A stretch of 64,000 nt of DNA from Nocardia sp. CC227C (GCF_030767025.1 NZ_JASITE010000025.1:1-64000), one strand, 5' to 3'; shown: positions 46,595 to 55,099, counted from the stretch's first letter. Notes: a model not told the origin generated them from the letters alone. A program made the numbers and translations.

Positions 46595-47743
46595 ATGACT
46601 TCGCGGACCGGGCGACCTGTCGAGCCCAGTGCTGCGCTCTGGTCCGAGCGCGCCGATATGGCCGAATCCGCCATCGTGTCACGGCATCTGCGCGCGCTGT
46701 GGGGAATTCCCGGGACCACCCTCGGCGTGGTCGGCTGGCCCGCGACCCGGCGCGACCGCCTCTTCGTATCCTGGCACTACTGGTGGCAGGCCCATCTCAT
46801 CGACTGCGCCATCGACGCCGCCAACCGGGAGCCCACGCCCGCGCGGCTGCGGCGCATCCGCACCGTGGCGCGCGGGCTGCGGCTGCGCAATATCACCGGC
46901 TGGACCAACAACTACTACGACGACATGGCCTGGTTGGCCATATCCCTGGAACGCGCCGACCGCACCCTGGGCATCGACGATATGCGGTACGCGCTGCGGA
47001 CGCTGGAACGCGAGCTGGTGACCGCGTGGTCGCCTGAGGTGGGCGGCGGCATTCCGTGGCGCAAGGGCTCGGATTTCTACAACGCGCCAGCCAACGGTCC
47101 GGCCGGTATCGCCATGGCCAGGCTCGGCCGCTACGACCGCGCCCGGGAGATCGCCGACTGGCTCGACGCCACCCTGCGCGACAAGGAAACCGGGCTGATC
47201 CTCGACGGCATTCACCTGCCCTCCGGTGTGATCGAGCGTCCGGTCTACAGCTACTGCCAGGGTGTGGTGCTCGGCCTGGAAACCGACCTGGCGGTGCACA
47301 CCGGCGAACCCCGGCACGCGGAACGGGTGCTGGCCCTGCTGGCGGCCGTCGAGGAGCATATGACCAGCGGCGGCGTGGTCGACGGCGGCGGTGGCGGCGA
47401 CGGCGGCCTGTTCAACGGCATCCTCATCCGCTACCTGGCGCTGGTCGCCGTCATGCTGCCCGGCGCGGACGCCGCGCACACCAAGGCCCGCCGCACCGCC
47501 GCCGATATCGTCCGCAATTCCGCCGTCGCGGCCTGGGAGAATCGGCTCGAGGTGGAGGGCGAGCCGCTCTTCGGGCCCGACTGGCGCGAACCGGCCCGAT
47601 TACCCGGAATCGCGGGTGCGGGCTACCTCACCGCCAATGGCTCGGTGACCGCCTCCCGCACCCCGGAACGTGATCTGTCGGTTCAGCTTTCGGGGTGGAA
47701 GCTGATGGAGGCCGCGCACACCGTCACCGCGGCGGGACTCTGA
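46595..47743 (+). CDS. Glycoside hydrolase family 76-like protein
   Basis: The 382-residue (alpha/alpha)6-type protein has the GH76 catalytic pair Asp109-Asp110 in NNYYDDMAW and helix motifs GGGIPWRKG, NAPANGPAGIAMARLGR and SYCQGVVLGL. GH76 enzymes act on alpha-1,6-mannan, and relatives in mycolic-acid bacteria could trim mannan-containing envelope glycans. No signal peptide is visible, so it may be cytoplasmic. The mycobacterial counterpart Rv0365c lies next to dedA and fba as here. The start is ATG 46595. Confidence 0.8.
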   Translation: MTSRTGRPVEPSAALWSERADMAESAIVSRHLRALWGIPGTTLGVVGWPATRRDRLFVSWHYWWQAHLIDCAIDAANREPTPARLRRIRTVARGLRLRNITGWTNNYYDDMAWLAISLERADRTLGIDDMRYALRTLERELVTAWSPEVGGGIPWRKGSDFYNAPANGPAGIAMARLGRYDRAREIADWLDATLRDKETGLILDGIHLPSGVIERPVYSYCQGVVLGLETDLAVHTGEPRHAERVLALLAAVEEHMTSGGVVDGGGGGDGGLFNGILIRYLALVAVMLPGADAAHTKARRTAADIVRNSAVAAWENRLEVEGEPLFGPDWREPARLPGIAGAGYLTANGSVTASRTPERDLSVQLSGWKLMEAAHTVTAAGL

Positions 47744-47762
47744 GCGGCGGGACCCGACCCGC

Positions 47763-48470
47763 TCAGATGCCGGGCCGGTCGGCGACGGCCGGGGTGTCCG
47801 TCGCGTCGTCCACATCGAAGTCCTCGGCGGGCCGCGCCATCTCCAGCCGGTACTGCCGGATGCCCAGCAGTGTGCCCAGGATCAGCCCCACCACCAGCGT
47901 GCAGATGACCGCGGGCATCAGCCAGGACATGTCCTCCAGGAAGCTGCCCGCGTAGTACCCGATGAGCAGCAGCACCGGCGCCCAGATGATCGCGCCGATG
48001 GTGGAGGCGATGGTGTACTTGCGGTGGTCCATTCCGCCCGCGCCCGCCACCAGCGGGCACAGCGTGCGCACCCACGGGATCCACCGCGCCACCAGCACCG
48101 CGAAGAAGCCGTGCCGGTGCAGCAGGGCCGACACCCGCGCGAGGTTGTGGGTGTTGATGTACTTGCCGTTCTTCCGGGCCACCAGATGGTGTCCGGTGCG
48201 TTGGCCGACGACGTAGCCGACCTGGTTACCGGCGATGGCCGCGATCATGGCCCCCACCGACAGCGCCCAGACCTGCGCCTCTCCGGTGGCGTGCGCGGCC
48301 AGCACCACACCGGCGGTGATGAGCATGGAATCGCCGGGCAGGAACAGTCCGATGATGAGCGCGCACTCCAGGAAGACGAAGGTCAGCACCACCGTCCAGA
48401 CGAGCAGCGGCCCGGCTGTCTCGAGGGGATCGAAACCGCCCATCGCAAGGTTCAGCGGGGTGGTGGACAA
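47763..48470 (-). CDS. DedA/VTT-domain membrane protein, copy 1
   Basis: The 235-residue protein has LECALIIGLFLPGDSMLITAG, then GNQVGYVVGQRTG and the conserved RWIPWVRTLCPLVAGAGGM, with four to six membrane segments. The DedA family is implicated in undecaprenyl-phosphate or phospholipid flipping. The start overlaps nothing and lies 4 bp after the upstream paralogue's stop, forming an operon. It is probably Rv0364-like. Confidence 0.85.
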   Translation of the reverse strand: MSTTPLNLAMGGFDPLETAGPLLVWTVVLTFVFLECALIIGLFLPGDSMLITAGVVLAAHATGEAQVWALSVGAMIAAIAGNQVGYVVGQRTGHHLVARKNGKYINTHNLARVSALLHRHGFFAVLVARWIPWVRTLCPLVAGAGGMDHRKYTIASTIGAIIWAPVLLLIGYYAGSFLEDMSWLMPAVICTLVVGLILGTLLGIRQYRLEMARPAEDFDVDDATDTPAVADRPGI

Positions 48471-48474
48471 GGGT

Positions 48475-49224
48475 TCAGTGGGTGGGCTCGTTGGTACGGG
48501 CGGGTTCGACGTCGGCGACGACCTCGGCCTCGGTCGAGCGACGGCCCAGCAAAGCCCGCGCCACCGACCCCACCATCGGCAGCACCGAGACGAACACGAT
48601 GATCAGGAAGATGGCCTCGATGTTGTCCCGGATGAAGGCCACGTTGCCCAGGAAGTAGCCGAGCACCGTGACGCCGCCGCCCCAAAGGATCGCGCCGACG
48701 ATGTCGAAGGGCACGTACTTGCGGTAGCTCATGGCCGAGACACCCGCCAGCACCGGCACGAAGGTGCGGGCGATCGGGACGAATCGGGCCAGGATGATGG
48801 CCGCCGGACCCCACTTCTCGAAGAAGTCGTGCGCCTCGGTGATGTACTTCTTCTTGAGGAAACGCCCGTCGGGACGGTGATACAGCGCCGGACCGAAGCC
48901 CTTGCGGCCGATCCAATAGGCGCACTGGTCGCCCAGGAACGCGGTCACCGCGATGGCGGGAGCCAGAATCCAGATCGACACCGGCGGGTTCGGCTGCGCC
49001 GCGAGCAAGCCGCCGGTGAACAACAGCGAGTCGCCCGGCAGTAGCGGGAACAACAGCCCGGTCTCGATGAAGACGATCGCCAGAATGGCCGGCAGCACCG
49101 CGTTCTTCAACCACGACTCCGTGAGGAGGTACATGGGATCCAAGAACTGGGGCATCGCCAGGGTCGTCACGGTGTCAGCAGCGGCCAGCAAGGTCACGGC
49201 CACCACAGTACCGGTGATTCGCAC
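48475..49224 (-). CDS. DedA/VTT-domain membrane protein, copy 2
   Basis: The 249-residue paralogue has FIETGLLFPLLPGDSLLFTGG, LGDQCAYWIGRKG and ARFVPIARTFVPVLAGVSAM, so the key Glu, Asp and Arg residues of the family are kept. The GTG start at 49224 faces fba. It is probably co-transcribed with copy 1 and may transport a different lipid substrate. Confidence 0.85.
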   Translation of the reverse strand: MRITGTVVAVTLLAAADTVTTLAMPQFLDPMYLLTESWLKNAVLPAILAIVFIETGLLFPLLPGDSLLFTGGLLAAQPNPPVSIWILAPAIAVTAFLGDQCAYWIGRKGFGPALYHRPDGRFLKKKYITEAHDFFEKWGPAAIILARFVPIARTFVPVLAGVSAMSYRKYVPFDIVGAILWGGGVTVLGYFLGNVAFIRDNIEAIFLIIVFVSVLPMVGSVARALLGRRSTEAEVVADVEPARTNEPTH

Positions 49225-49357
49225 ATCACACCGAATGTCGAAGCGACATCACAGACTTATCTCCGGTTGTGAGGCCAGCCGGTGCTGCGAAAGCCGCCTG
49301 TCCTATGGTGTGGCCTGACAGAATTTGTTGTACGCAGCACACACAACGGAGGTCACT

Positions 49358-50395
49358 GTGCCCATCGCGACTCCGGAGATCTACGCCGAGATGATTGCTC
49401 GGGCCAAAGAGAACTCCTTCGCGTTTCCTGCTATCAACTGCACGTCGTCGGAGACCATCAACGCGGCCATCAAGGGCTTCGCCGACGCGGGTAGCGACGG
49501 CATCATCCAGTTCTCCACCGGCGGTGCCGAATTCGGCTCCGGCCTGGGTGTGAAGGACATGGTCACCGGCGCGGTCGCGCTCGCCGAGTTCGCCACCGTG
49601 ATCGCCGCGAAGTACGACGTCACCATCGCGCTGCACACCGACCACTGCCCGAAGGACAAGCTCGACACCTTCGTGCGCCCGCTGCTGGCCATCTCGGCCG
49701 AGCGCGTCAAGAGTGGCCAGAACCCGCTGTTCCAGTCGCATATGTGGGACGGTTCCGCGATCCCGATCGACGAGAACCTCGAGATCGCCAAGGAACTGCT
49801 CGAGCAGGCCCACGCCGCCAACATCATCCTCGAGGTGGAGATCGGCGTCGTCGGCGGTGAAGAGGACGGCGTCGAGAACGCCATCAACGACAAGCTCTAC
49901 ACCTCGCCCGAGGACTTCGAGAAGACCATCGACGCGCTCGGCGCGGGCGAGAACGGCAAGTACCTGCTGGCCGCCACCTTCGGCAATGTGCACGGCGTCT
50001 ACAAGCCGGGCAATGTGAAGCTCAAGCCCGAGGTGCTGGCGCAGGGCCAGCGGGTGGCCGCCGCCAAGCTGGGCCTGGGCGCGGACGCGCAGCCGTTCGA
50101 CTTCGTCTTCCACGGCGGTTCGGGCTCGCTGAAGTCGGAGATCGAGGATTCCCTGCGCTACGGCGTGGTCAAGATGAATGTCGACACCGACACCCAGTAC
50201 GCCTTCACCCGGCCGGTGGCCGCCCACATGTTCAGCAACTACGACGGTGTGCTGAAGGTGGACGGCGAGGTCGGCAACAAGAAGGTCTACGACCCGCGCT
50301 CCTACCTGAAGAAGGCCGAGGCCAATATGACCGCCCGCGTCGTGGAGGCGTGCAACGACCTGAAGTCGGCCGGTCGCTCCATCAGCGCCAAGTAA
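49358..50395 (+). CDS. fba: Class II fructose-bisphosphate aldolase
   Basis: The 345-residue zinc aldolase has metal ligands in ALHTDHCPKDKL, an EVEIGVVGGEEDG loop, NVHGVYKPGNV and the phosphate-site FHGGSGS and NVDTDTQYAF. The start is GTG 49358 with GGAGG 5 nt upstream, matching the 344-residue M. tuberculosis enzyme. It acts in glycolysis/gluconeogenesis. A strong terminator follows. Confidence 0.97.
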   Translation: MPIATPEIYAEMIARAKENSFAFPAINCTSSETINAAIKGFADAGSDGIIQFSTGGAEFGSGLGVKDMVTGAVALAEFATVIAAKYDVTIALHTDHCPKDKLDTFVRPLLAISAERVKSGQNPLFQSHMWDGSAIPIDENLEIAKELLEQAHAANIILEVEIGVVGGEEDGVENAINDKLYTSPEDFEKTIDALGAGENGKYLLAATFGNVHGVYKPGNVKLKPEVLAQGQRVAAAKLGLGADAQPFDFVFHGGSGSLKSEIEDSLRYGVVKMNVDTDTQYAFTRPVAAHMFSNYDGVLKVDGEVGNKKVYDPRSYLKKAEANMTARVVEACNDLKSAGRSISAK

Positions 50396-50439
50396 GGTAA
50401 TCCGCGAGCGGAAATCCGAACGAGGTGAGCGACGCGCGT

Positions 50440-50472
50440 GCCGCGGCGGTGTCCGCACCGCCGCGGCCGTTT
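50440..50472 (+). terminator. Intrinsic terminator after fba
   Basis: A perfect 12-bp stem GCCGCGGCGGTG / CACCGCCGCGGC with a TCCG loop, followed by CGTTTTCG. Confidence 0.9.
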
Positions 50473-50519
50473 TCGTTGCTCTGATATAAGTTGCTCTGAC
50501 GTAATCCGAGGTGCACGGC

Positions 50520-51638
50520 ATGACTCTCGAGGTGCGGGTCCTCGGACCTGTGCAACTGCTGGTCGGCGGCCGGATGCTGCCGGTCGGCGGGCCGAAACCG
50601 CGCGCACTGCTCGCCGCGCTGATCGTGAACCGGCGGCGCGCGGTGTCCTCGCAGGCGCTGGCCGACATCGTGTGGAACGACGAGCCGCCGGACTCCTACC
50701 AGGCCAGCCTGCAGGTGTTCGTGTCGAATATCCGCAAGACGCTGCGCCAGGCCGGGCTGGACGCGGCCGCCGTGCTGCGCACCGAATCCTCCGGCTACCG
50801 CCTGGAGATCCCCGACGACCAATGCGACCTGGGCCGGTTCGAAACCATTCGCCGCAGCGCCGCCGAGGCCGCGGCGGCGGGTGACCCCGAATCCGCGGCC
50901 CGGCTGTACGCGGCCGCGCTGGAGCAGTGGAGCGGGCGCGCCCTCGACGATCTGAGCGGACTGTCCTTCGCCGACAGCTTCGCCACCGCCATGGACGAGG
51001 AGCGGCTGCTGGCCGCCTCCGCCCGCATCGACGCCGAAATCGCCTGCAAGCGAGCGTCTTCGGTGGTGGGCGAGTTGGTCGCCATGACCCAGGCGCATCC
51101 GCTGCGGGAACCGCTGTGGGCGCAGCTCATCACCGCCCTGTACCTGTCCGGCCGCCAGGCCGACGCCCTGGACGCCTGCCGCCGGGTGCGCACCGTGCTG
51201 GCCGACGAACTCGGCATCGACCCCGGCCCCGCCCTGGTCGCCCTGGAACAGCGGGTGCTGCGCCAGGAACCCCTGGACACCATGGAGATCGTCGATGTCG
51301 AGCGCATGGCCAAGGCCATGACCGAAACGGTCACCGAAACCCCCCGCGCCGTCCGCAGCGGCCACCTCCGCCTCGCCGACGGCCGCACCGTCCCCGTCGC
51401 CGCCTCCGGCCTCAAGATCGGCCGCATGACCGACAACGACCTGATCCTCGACGACCCCAAGGCCAGCCGCTACCACGCCCACATCACCCCCAGCCGCGCC
51501 GGCCTCCTCATCAAGGACCTGCACTCGGCCAACGGCGTCTACATCAACGACGAGGTCATCGACAGCGCCACGGTGCTGTCCGACGGTGACGCCATCCGCA
51601 TCGGGTCTACGGTGTTGGTGTTCCAGGCAGCGCGGTAG
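50520..51638 (+). CDS. EmbR-like transcriptional regulator (winged helix, BTAD, FHA)
   Basis: The 372-residue SARP/AfsR-type protein has an OmpR-like winged helix (1-100), a BTAD helical domain (about 105-255, with EPLWAQLITALYLSGRQADAL) and a C-terminal FHA domain (about 280-372: IGRMTDNDLILDD, ASRYHAHI, SANGVYIND). The order and length equal mycobacterial EmbR, whose FHA domain binds PknH-phosphorylated threonines and which regulates arabinosyltransferase genes. No emb genes are in the window, so the target here is open. The start is ATG 50520. Confidence 0.85.
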   Translation: MTLEVRVLGPVQLLVGGRMLPVGGPKPRALLAALIVNRRRAVSSQALADIVWNDEPPDSYQASLQVFVSNIRKTLRQAGLDAAAVLRTESSGYRLEIPDDQCDLGRFETIRRSAAEAAAAGDPESAARLYAAALEQWSGRALDDLSGLSFADSFATAMDEERLLAASARIDAEIACKRASSVVGELVAMTQAHPLREPLWAQLITALYLSGRQADALDACRRVRTVLADELGIDPGPALVALEQRVLRQEPLDTMEIVDVERMAKAMTETVTETPRAVRSGHLRLADGRTVPVAASGLKIGRMTDNDLILDDPKASRYHAHITPSRAGLLIKDLHSANGVYINDEVIDSATVLSDGDAIRIGSTVLVFQAAR

Positions 51639-51736
51639 GGGAGCTCGGCTCAGCTGTCCAGCAATTGATGCTGCTGCCCCAGACGGATTTCCGCTGATTT
51701 CCACGCGAGGCGGCGTCAGCGCCACTAACGTTCACA

Positions 51737-51752
51737 GGTATGCTGGCATACC
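51737..51752. promoter_or_regulatory. 16-bp palindrome abutting the vapB start
   Basis: GGTATGCTGGCATACC ends at the base before the vapB ATG. It contains TATGCT, a possible -10 box, which would make the mRNA leaderless and let VapBC repress its own promoter. Confidence 0.6.
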
Positions 51753-51983
51753 ATGAAGCGGACAACCGTGAAGCTACCCGACGAGCTTGACGAGCGCCTG
51801 CGCCATGAGGCGGCGCGGCGCGGTATCACGGTCGCCGAACTGACGCGCGAGGCGATCACCCAGTATCTATGCGCACCCACCGGTGCGCGGCGACGGTTCG
51901 GCGCGGCAGCGGCGGGGCGCAGCGGGCGCTCGGACGTGTCGGCCCGGATCGATGAAATCCTCAGCCGAGAGTGGGACCGATAA
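51753..51983 (+). CDS. vapB: VapB-type ribbon-helix-helix antitoxin
   Basis: The 76-residue protein has an N-terminal MetJ/Arc-like ribbon (RTTVKLPDELDERLRHEA) and ITVAELTREAI helix, then an Arg-rich tail for toxin binding. No ribosome binding site precedes the ATG, as expected for a leaderless transcript. Its stop overlaps the toxin start by 13 bases. Confidence 0.85.
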   Translation: MKRTTVKLPDELDERLRHEAARRGITVAELTREAITQYLCAPTGARRRFGAAAAGRSGRSDVSARIDEILSREWDR

Positions 51984-52402
51984 GCGCCCTGATCGTCGAC
52001 GCCGGACCGTTGTACGCCTACGTCGACGCCGACGACGCACACCACGAAGCCTGCCTCGAACTGCTCCAAACACACCGCGGCCCCCTCGTCGTCCCGACCC
52101 TCGTCATCACCGAAGCCGCATACCTCATCGCCAGCCGACTCGGAACCGAGGCCGAGGTGCGCTTCCTCGGAGACTTGGCCGAGGGTCTGTTCGTGATCGA
52201 GCCCGTCCACGCGGCGGATTGGCTCCGCATCGCCGAACTCGTCGCGAAATACCGAGACCTGCCACTGGGAACTGCTGACGCCTCGGTAATCGCCGCAGCC
52301 GAACGCCGGAACCTGACATACATCGCCACCACGGATCGACGCCATTTCTCCGTGGTCCGACCACGTCACATCGACGCCTTCACCCTCTTGCCCTCCCGCT
52401 GA
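51971..52402 (+). CDS. vapC: VapC-type PIN-domain ribonuclease toxin
   Basis: The 143-residue PIN domain carries acidic catalytic residues at Asp10, Glu48, Asp103 (GTADASV) and Asp122 (ATTDRRHF). The GTG start overlaps the antitoxin. VapC toxins cleave tRNA or rRNA when freed from VapB. It is the first gene of the accessory region and may help keep it in the population. Confidence 0.88.
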   Translation: MGPISALIVDAGPLYAYVDADDAHHEACLELLQTHRGPLVVPTLVITEAAYLIASRLGTEAEVRFLGDLAEGLFVIEPVHAADWLRIAELVAKYRDLPLGTADASVIAAAERRNLTYIATTDRRHFSVVRPRHIDAFTLLPSR

Positions 52403-52532
52403 GCCACATCGCGATTCGAGCCGTCTTTCCGATCGCACGCCGTGCTGCATGTGAGAAGCCCTCGATCCGCTACTGGATTCGGGGTTTTCGTTGTAAGGGC
52501 ATGTGCGGCGATCACCGAACCAAGGAGCCGCC

Positions 52533-52565
52533 ATGGATTTCGTATCCGCCGCTGTCACAACATGA
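52533..52565 (+). CDS. Conserved 10-codon ORF (MDFVSAAVTT), copy 1
   Basis: ATG follows AAGGAG by 6 nt and the frame ends in TGA after ten codons. The copy at 54644 keeps the start, length and stop with three codon differences (two amino-acid changes and one synonymous third-base change). It may be a leader peptide or a fossil 5' end. Confidence 0.3.
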   Translation: MDFVSAAVTT

Positions 52566-52574
52566 CCGAATCGG

Positions 52575-52615
52575 GCGGCCACCTGAAATCCGGTTATGCG
52601 GAAGTCAGTGGCCGC
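52575..52615. terminator. Long hairpin between tiny ORF and lipoprotein gene
   Basis: GCGGCCAC pairs with GTGGCCGC and the inner TGA/TCCG segments continue the stem with small bulges. TTTT follows on the plus strand. It probably serves as a shared terminator for both converging units. Confidence 0.6.
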
Positions 52616-52629
52616 ATTTTACAGCGGCC

Positions 52630-53169
52630 TCAGCTGTCCAACAGGCTGATTCCGCTGACCCAGAACGAAGGGTTCGACATCTCCACGCCGAGGACACTCG
52701 TGTAGGTGGCCCGTCGACCCGTTGACGTGACCTCGACGCGTACCTCATCGCCCTCGACGACATCCCGCAGCTGGTCCTCCGTGGTACCGATCATGATCTC
52801 GGTCTCCCACGTGGCTTGGTCCGGCGTTGCGCCGCAGACGAGCCGAGCGAGTTCCGCTCCCAGGTCGGGGTCTCTCAGCGTCTCGGCCACCCGCCCGTAG
52901 ACGACGATCGCGCGGTCCTTGTGGTCGGCTGGGGTCTTCGCGATGAGTTTCAGTTCGCGGTCTGTGATCGTTTCGAAAGTGGTCGGGGCGGTCGGCTCGG
53001 TCATCGGCGTGGCCGGTTCGGTTGTCTTTGATGCTGAGATCGATGCTGAGATCGTTGTCGTCGGTTCGTTGGCTGTTGCCGCTTTTTGGCCGGAGTCGGT
53101 CCCACAGGCGGCGACACCGGTGGTGGCGGCGATGGCTAGCGCCACTGTGAGACGGCGGACTGCGGTCAT
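52630..53169 (-). CDS. Predicted lipoprotein, family copy 1
   Basis: The 179-residue product has a lipoprotein signal ending VAAC with lipidated Cys22, a Thr/Ser/Glu-rich linker (about 25-70) and a compact domain starting FETITDRELKLIAKTPADHKDRAIVVYGRV and ending GISLLDS. The domain's beta pattern (GRV, VVEGDEVRVEV) suggests an OB-like fold, which is weakly supported. ATG 53169 has GAGGAGG upstream. Two further copies and one truncated copy follow within 3 kb. The location beside a phage tail module raises the possibility of surface exclusion or immunity. Confidence 0.8.
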   Translation of the reverse strand: MTAVRRLTVALAIAATTGVAACGTDSGQKAATANEPTTTISASISASKTTEPATPMTEPTAPTTFETITDRELKLIAKTPADHKDRAIVVYGRVAETLRDPDLGAELARLVCGATPDQATWETEIMIGTTEDQLRDVVEGDEVRVEVTSTGRRATYTSVLGVEMSNPSFWVSGISLLDS

Positions 53170-53196
53170 GGATGTTCTCCTCCTCGCGTGCACATG

Positions 53197-53219
53197 CGGA
53201 ACCGATGAAGCCGGTTCCG
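53197..53219 (-). promoter_or_regulatory. Conserved leader inverted repeat before lipoprotein copy 1
   Basis: CGGAACCG and CGGTTCCG are separated by 7 nt, about 28 bp upstream of the start and just above the ribosome binding site. The same element occurs before the other two complete copies. Confidence 0.6.
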
Positions 53220-53478
53220 GCCTAGCGGGTCACCGGGAACCGGAGGCCCCCGCGACCCTATCGCGGGGCGGCCGAAAGTGCCTGTTGGCACCGGGATTTC
53301 GGCACAAGTACGCAGCGGACATGCCTATGGCCTCCCGTCTTGCGTTGCAGTCGGCCGCAGTTCGAATAACTCTCGGCCCGAGAAGTTTCGTTTCCAGCAG
53401 ATCCGCCGTACCGGAGGTTCTGTGAATATCGGATCGTTGTCCAGTCTGCAGGTACTCGATGAGAAAAGGAGGCAGTCA

Positions 53479-53655
53479 ATGGTTGAGATCGTAGCGTTCC
53501 GAGTTTCGAATCGTTTACCGTGAAGTATCTTTCGCCACGGCTGGCCTATGGCGGTGACAGACGGCCGGGCGTGCACTGGTGTCGTGATTCGTCACCGACC
53601 AACGAGGCGAACGATACTGTCGGGGCGCTGTCCGATGGGGGATGCTATCCGCATC
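53479..53655 (+). pseudogene. Decayed fragment of the tail terminator gene
   Basis: GAAAAGGAGGCAGTCAATG and the following codons MVEIVAF mirror the start of the gene at 55934 (MVEIVVF), including its ribosome binding site. The frame is soon broken (stop at 53523), and a later stretch (about 53568-53610) matches 56090-56135 of the intact gene with an internal deletion. It marks a tandem duplication. Confidence 0.65.
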
Positions 53656-53674
53656 GGGTTAGGAGCTGTCCGGT

Positions 53675-54199
53675 TCAGCTTTCCAGCAAGCTGATGCCGC
53701 GCACGATGAACGCCGGATTCGTGAACTCGATTCCGACAATGCTCGTATAGGTTAGGGTTTCGCCGGTCGTTGTCACCTCCGCACGGAACTCGTCGTCTTC
53801 CACGATATTCCTCAGCTCGTCGCCTCTGGTACCCAACATGAGGTCGACATCCCACGTCGTGGGGTCTGGAGTGGCCCCGCCAACAACTCGAATGATGTCG
53901 TCCTCGGCCTCGTCCTTCATGGACTGCTCAACTCGTCCATAGACGACGATCGCGCGATCTTTGTGGTCGGCGGGGTTCTTCGCGATCAGTTTCAGGTCGC
54001 GTTCGGTGATCGTTTCGAAAGCGATCGGTGCGGTGTCGGCTCCACTCGGCGCTGTTTCAGTGTCTGCGGGTACCTCCACGGCGGTGGTCGATGTCGTGGC
54101 TGTCGTCGTGTCCGTGGTGGTTTCGGAGCCGCATGCGGTGAGTCCGGCGGTGGCGGCGGCGATGGTGACTGCGGCGGTGAGGCGGCGGGCGGCGGGCAT
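53675..54199 (-). CDS. Predicted lipoprotein, family copy 2
   Basis: The 174-residue paralogue has a signal ending LTAC (Cys23), a Thr-rich linker and the common domain (FETITERDLKLIAKNPADHKD, GRVEQSMKDE, ending GISLLES). It is the most diverged of the set. In place of the LLCG or LVCG of its relatives it has RVVGG, so the conserved cysteine is lost. ATG 54199 is preferred over 54205 because AAGGAGG then has normal spacing. Confidence 0.78.
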   Translation of the reverse strand: MPAARRLTAAVTIAAATAGLTACGSETTTDTTTATTSTTAVEVPADTETAPSGADTAPIAFETITERDLKLIAKNPADHKDRAIVVYGRVEQSMKDEAEDDIIRVVGGATPDPTTWDVDLMLGTRGDELRNIVEDDEFRAEVTTTGETLTYTSIVGIEFTNPAFIVRGISLLES

Positions 54200-54226
54200 G
54201 GGCATTGTCCTCCTTGCATGAGCATT

Positions 54227-54249
54227 CGGAACCGGGCGAACCGGTTCCG
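54227..54249 (-). promoter_or_regulatory. Conserved leader inverted repeat before lipoprotein copy 2
   Basis: CGGAACCG-N7-CGGTTCCG, same arms and spacing as before copy 1. Confidence 0.6.
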
Positions 54250-54541
54250 GTCTCCGGGTGGTGGCCCCGGCCCTGTGACCGTATCGCGGAGGTACTCGGA
54301 ACGCTTGTCGGCGTGGCTGTTTCGGTGGGTGCGGTGCCGAGCGGCGTCGTTAGGCCAAGGGTGCGGTGGCGGTGGGCTGCGCGGGCGGGTGAGTCGATGG
54401 ACCGGTGTCTACCTGCGGTTTTGGTGTTTCTCGACGTTGGGTGTTGACAATATCCGCGGCTTAGGTGAGACTATGTGCAGCGCCAGAGCTGCGCCCTCAT
54501 CCCGAAAATGTCGGGAAATCATCTCTTAAGCAAGCGATTAC
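54250..54541 (+). promoter_or_regulatory. Spacer with candidate rightward promoter
   Basis: TTGACA at 54444-54449 and GACTAT at 54469-54474 (19-bp spacing) form a possible promoter reading into repeat copy 2 and its tiny ORF. No gene is supported in this stretch. Confidence 0.35.
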
Positions 54542-54643
54542 GATCGCACGCCGTACCGCATGTGAGAAGCCCTCGATCCGCTACTGGATTCGGGGGTTTC
54601 GTTGTAAGAGGATGTGCGGCGATCACCGAACCAAGGAGTCAGC

Positions 54644-54676
54644 ATGGATTTCGTATCCGACGTTGTCACGACGTGA
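54644..54676 (+). CDS. Conserved 10-codon ORF (MDFVSDVVTT), copy 2
   Basis: AAGGAG then ATG, ten codons and TGA, as in copy 1. Three codons differ: two change an amino acid and one (ACA to ACG) is synonymous, while start and stop are kept. Confidence 0.3.
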   Translation: MDFVSDVVTT

Positions 54677-54685
54677 CTGAACCGG

Positions 54686-54725
54686 GCGGCCGACCGAATT
54701 CGGTTGTATGTAATTCGGTGGCCGC
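54686..54725. terminator. Long hairpin, copy 2
   Basis: GCGGCCGACCGAATT pairs with AATTCGGTGGCCGC with one bulge. Sequence differs from copy 1 inside the stem, but pairing is retained by changes on both sides. Confidence 0.6.
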
Positions 54726-54739
54726 ATGCGACATCGGTC

Positions 54740-55099
54740 TCAGCTGTCCAGCAGGCTGATTCCGCTGACCCAGAACGAAGGGTTCGATATCTCGCCGATA
54801 GCGCTCGTATAACTGGAGGTTCGACCGGTCGACCTCAGCTCCGCACGCACTCGATCGTCTTCCACGATGTTCTTCAGCACATCGCTCTCAGTACCGATCA
54901 TTACCTGTGTATCCCAAGTAGCCGAATCCGGTGACGTGCCACAAAGCAGCTGAGCGATATCAGCACCATTTATCTCGTCCTTCATCGTCTGTGTGACCCT
55001 CCCGTACACGATAATCGCGCGGTCCTTATGATCCGCAGGGTTCTTCGCGATGAGTTTCAGTTCCCGTTCGGTGACGAGAACTTCGGAGGCATTGTGGCC
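54740..55099 (-). pseudogene. Truncated lipoprotein copy lacking signal peptide
   Basis: The frame begins directly after the TGA of the upstream copy (55100-55102) and reads TERELKLIAKNPADHKDR then GRVTQTMKDE, ending GISLLDS. It lacks signal sequence, lipobox and start codon other than an internal GTG at 55009. It is in the same frame as the gene before it, so only one stop codon separates the two. Confidence 0.75.

Larger units (their letters stand above)
52431..52690 (+). repeat. Direct repeat block, copy 1
   Basis: About 260 bp starting GATCGCACGCCGT recurs at 54542 with high identity. It spans a possible terminator (CCCTCGATCC / GGATTCGGGG then TTTT), an AAGGAG-preceded tiny ORF, a hairpin and the 3' end of a lipoprotein gene. 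Confidence 0.8.
54542..54795 (+). repeat. Direct repeat block, copy 2
   Basis: The counterpart of 52431-52690. It contains the second tiny ORF, a hairpin and the 3' end of a truncated lipoprotein gene. Differences are concentrated in the hairpin region. Confidence 0.8.

Noticed and set aside
52431..52500. Phage attachment site within the repeat block
   Set aside because: No tRNA gene, integrase or matching copy at an opposite boundary is visible. The repeat is better explained by local duplication.
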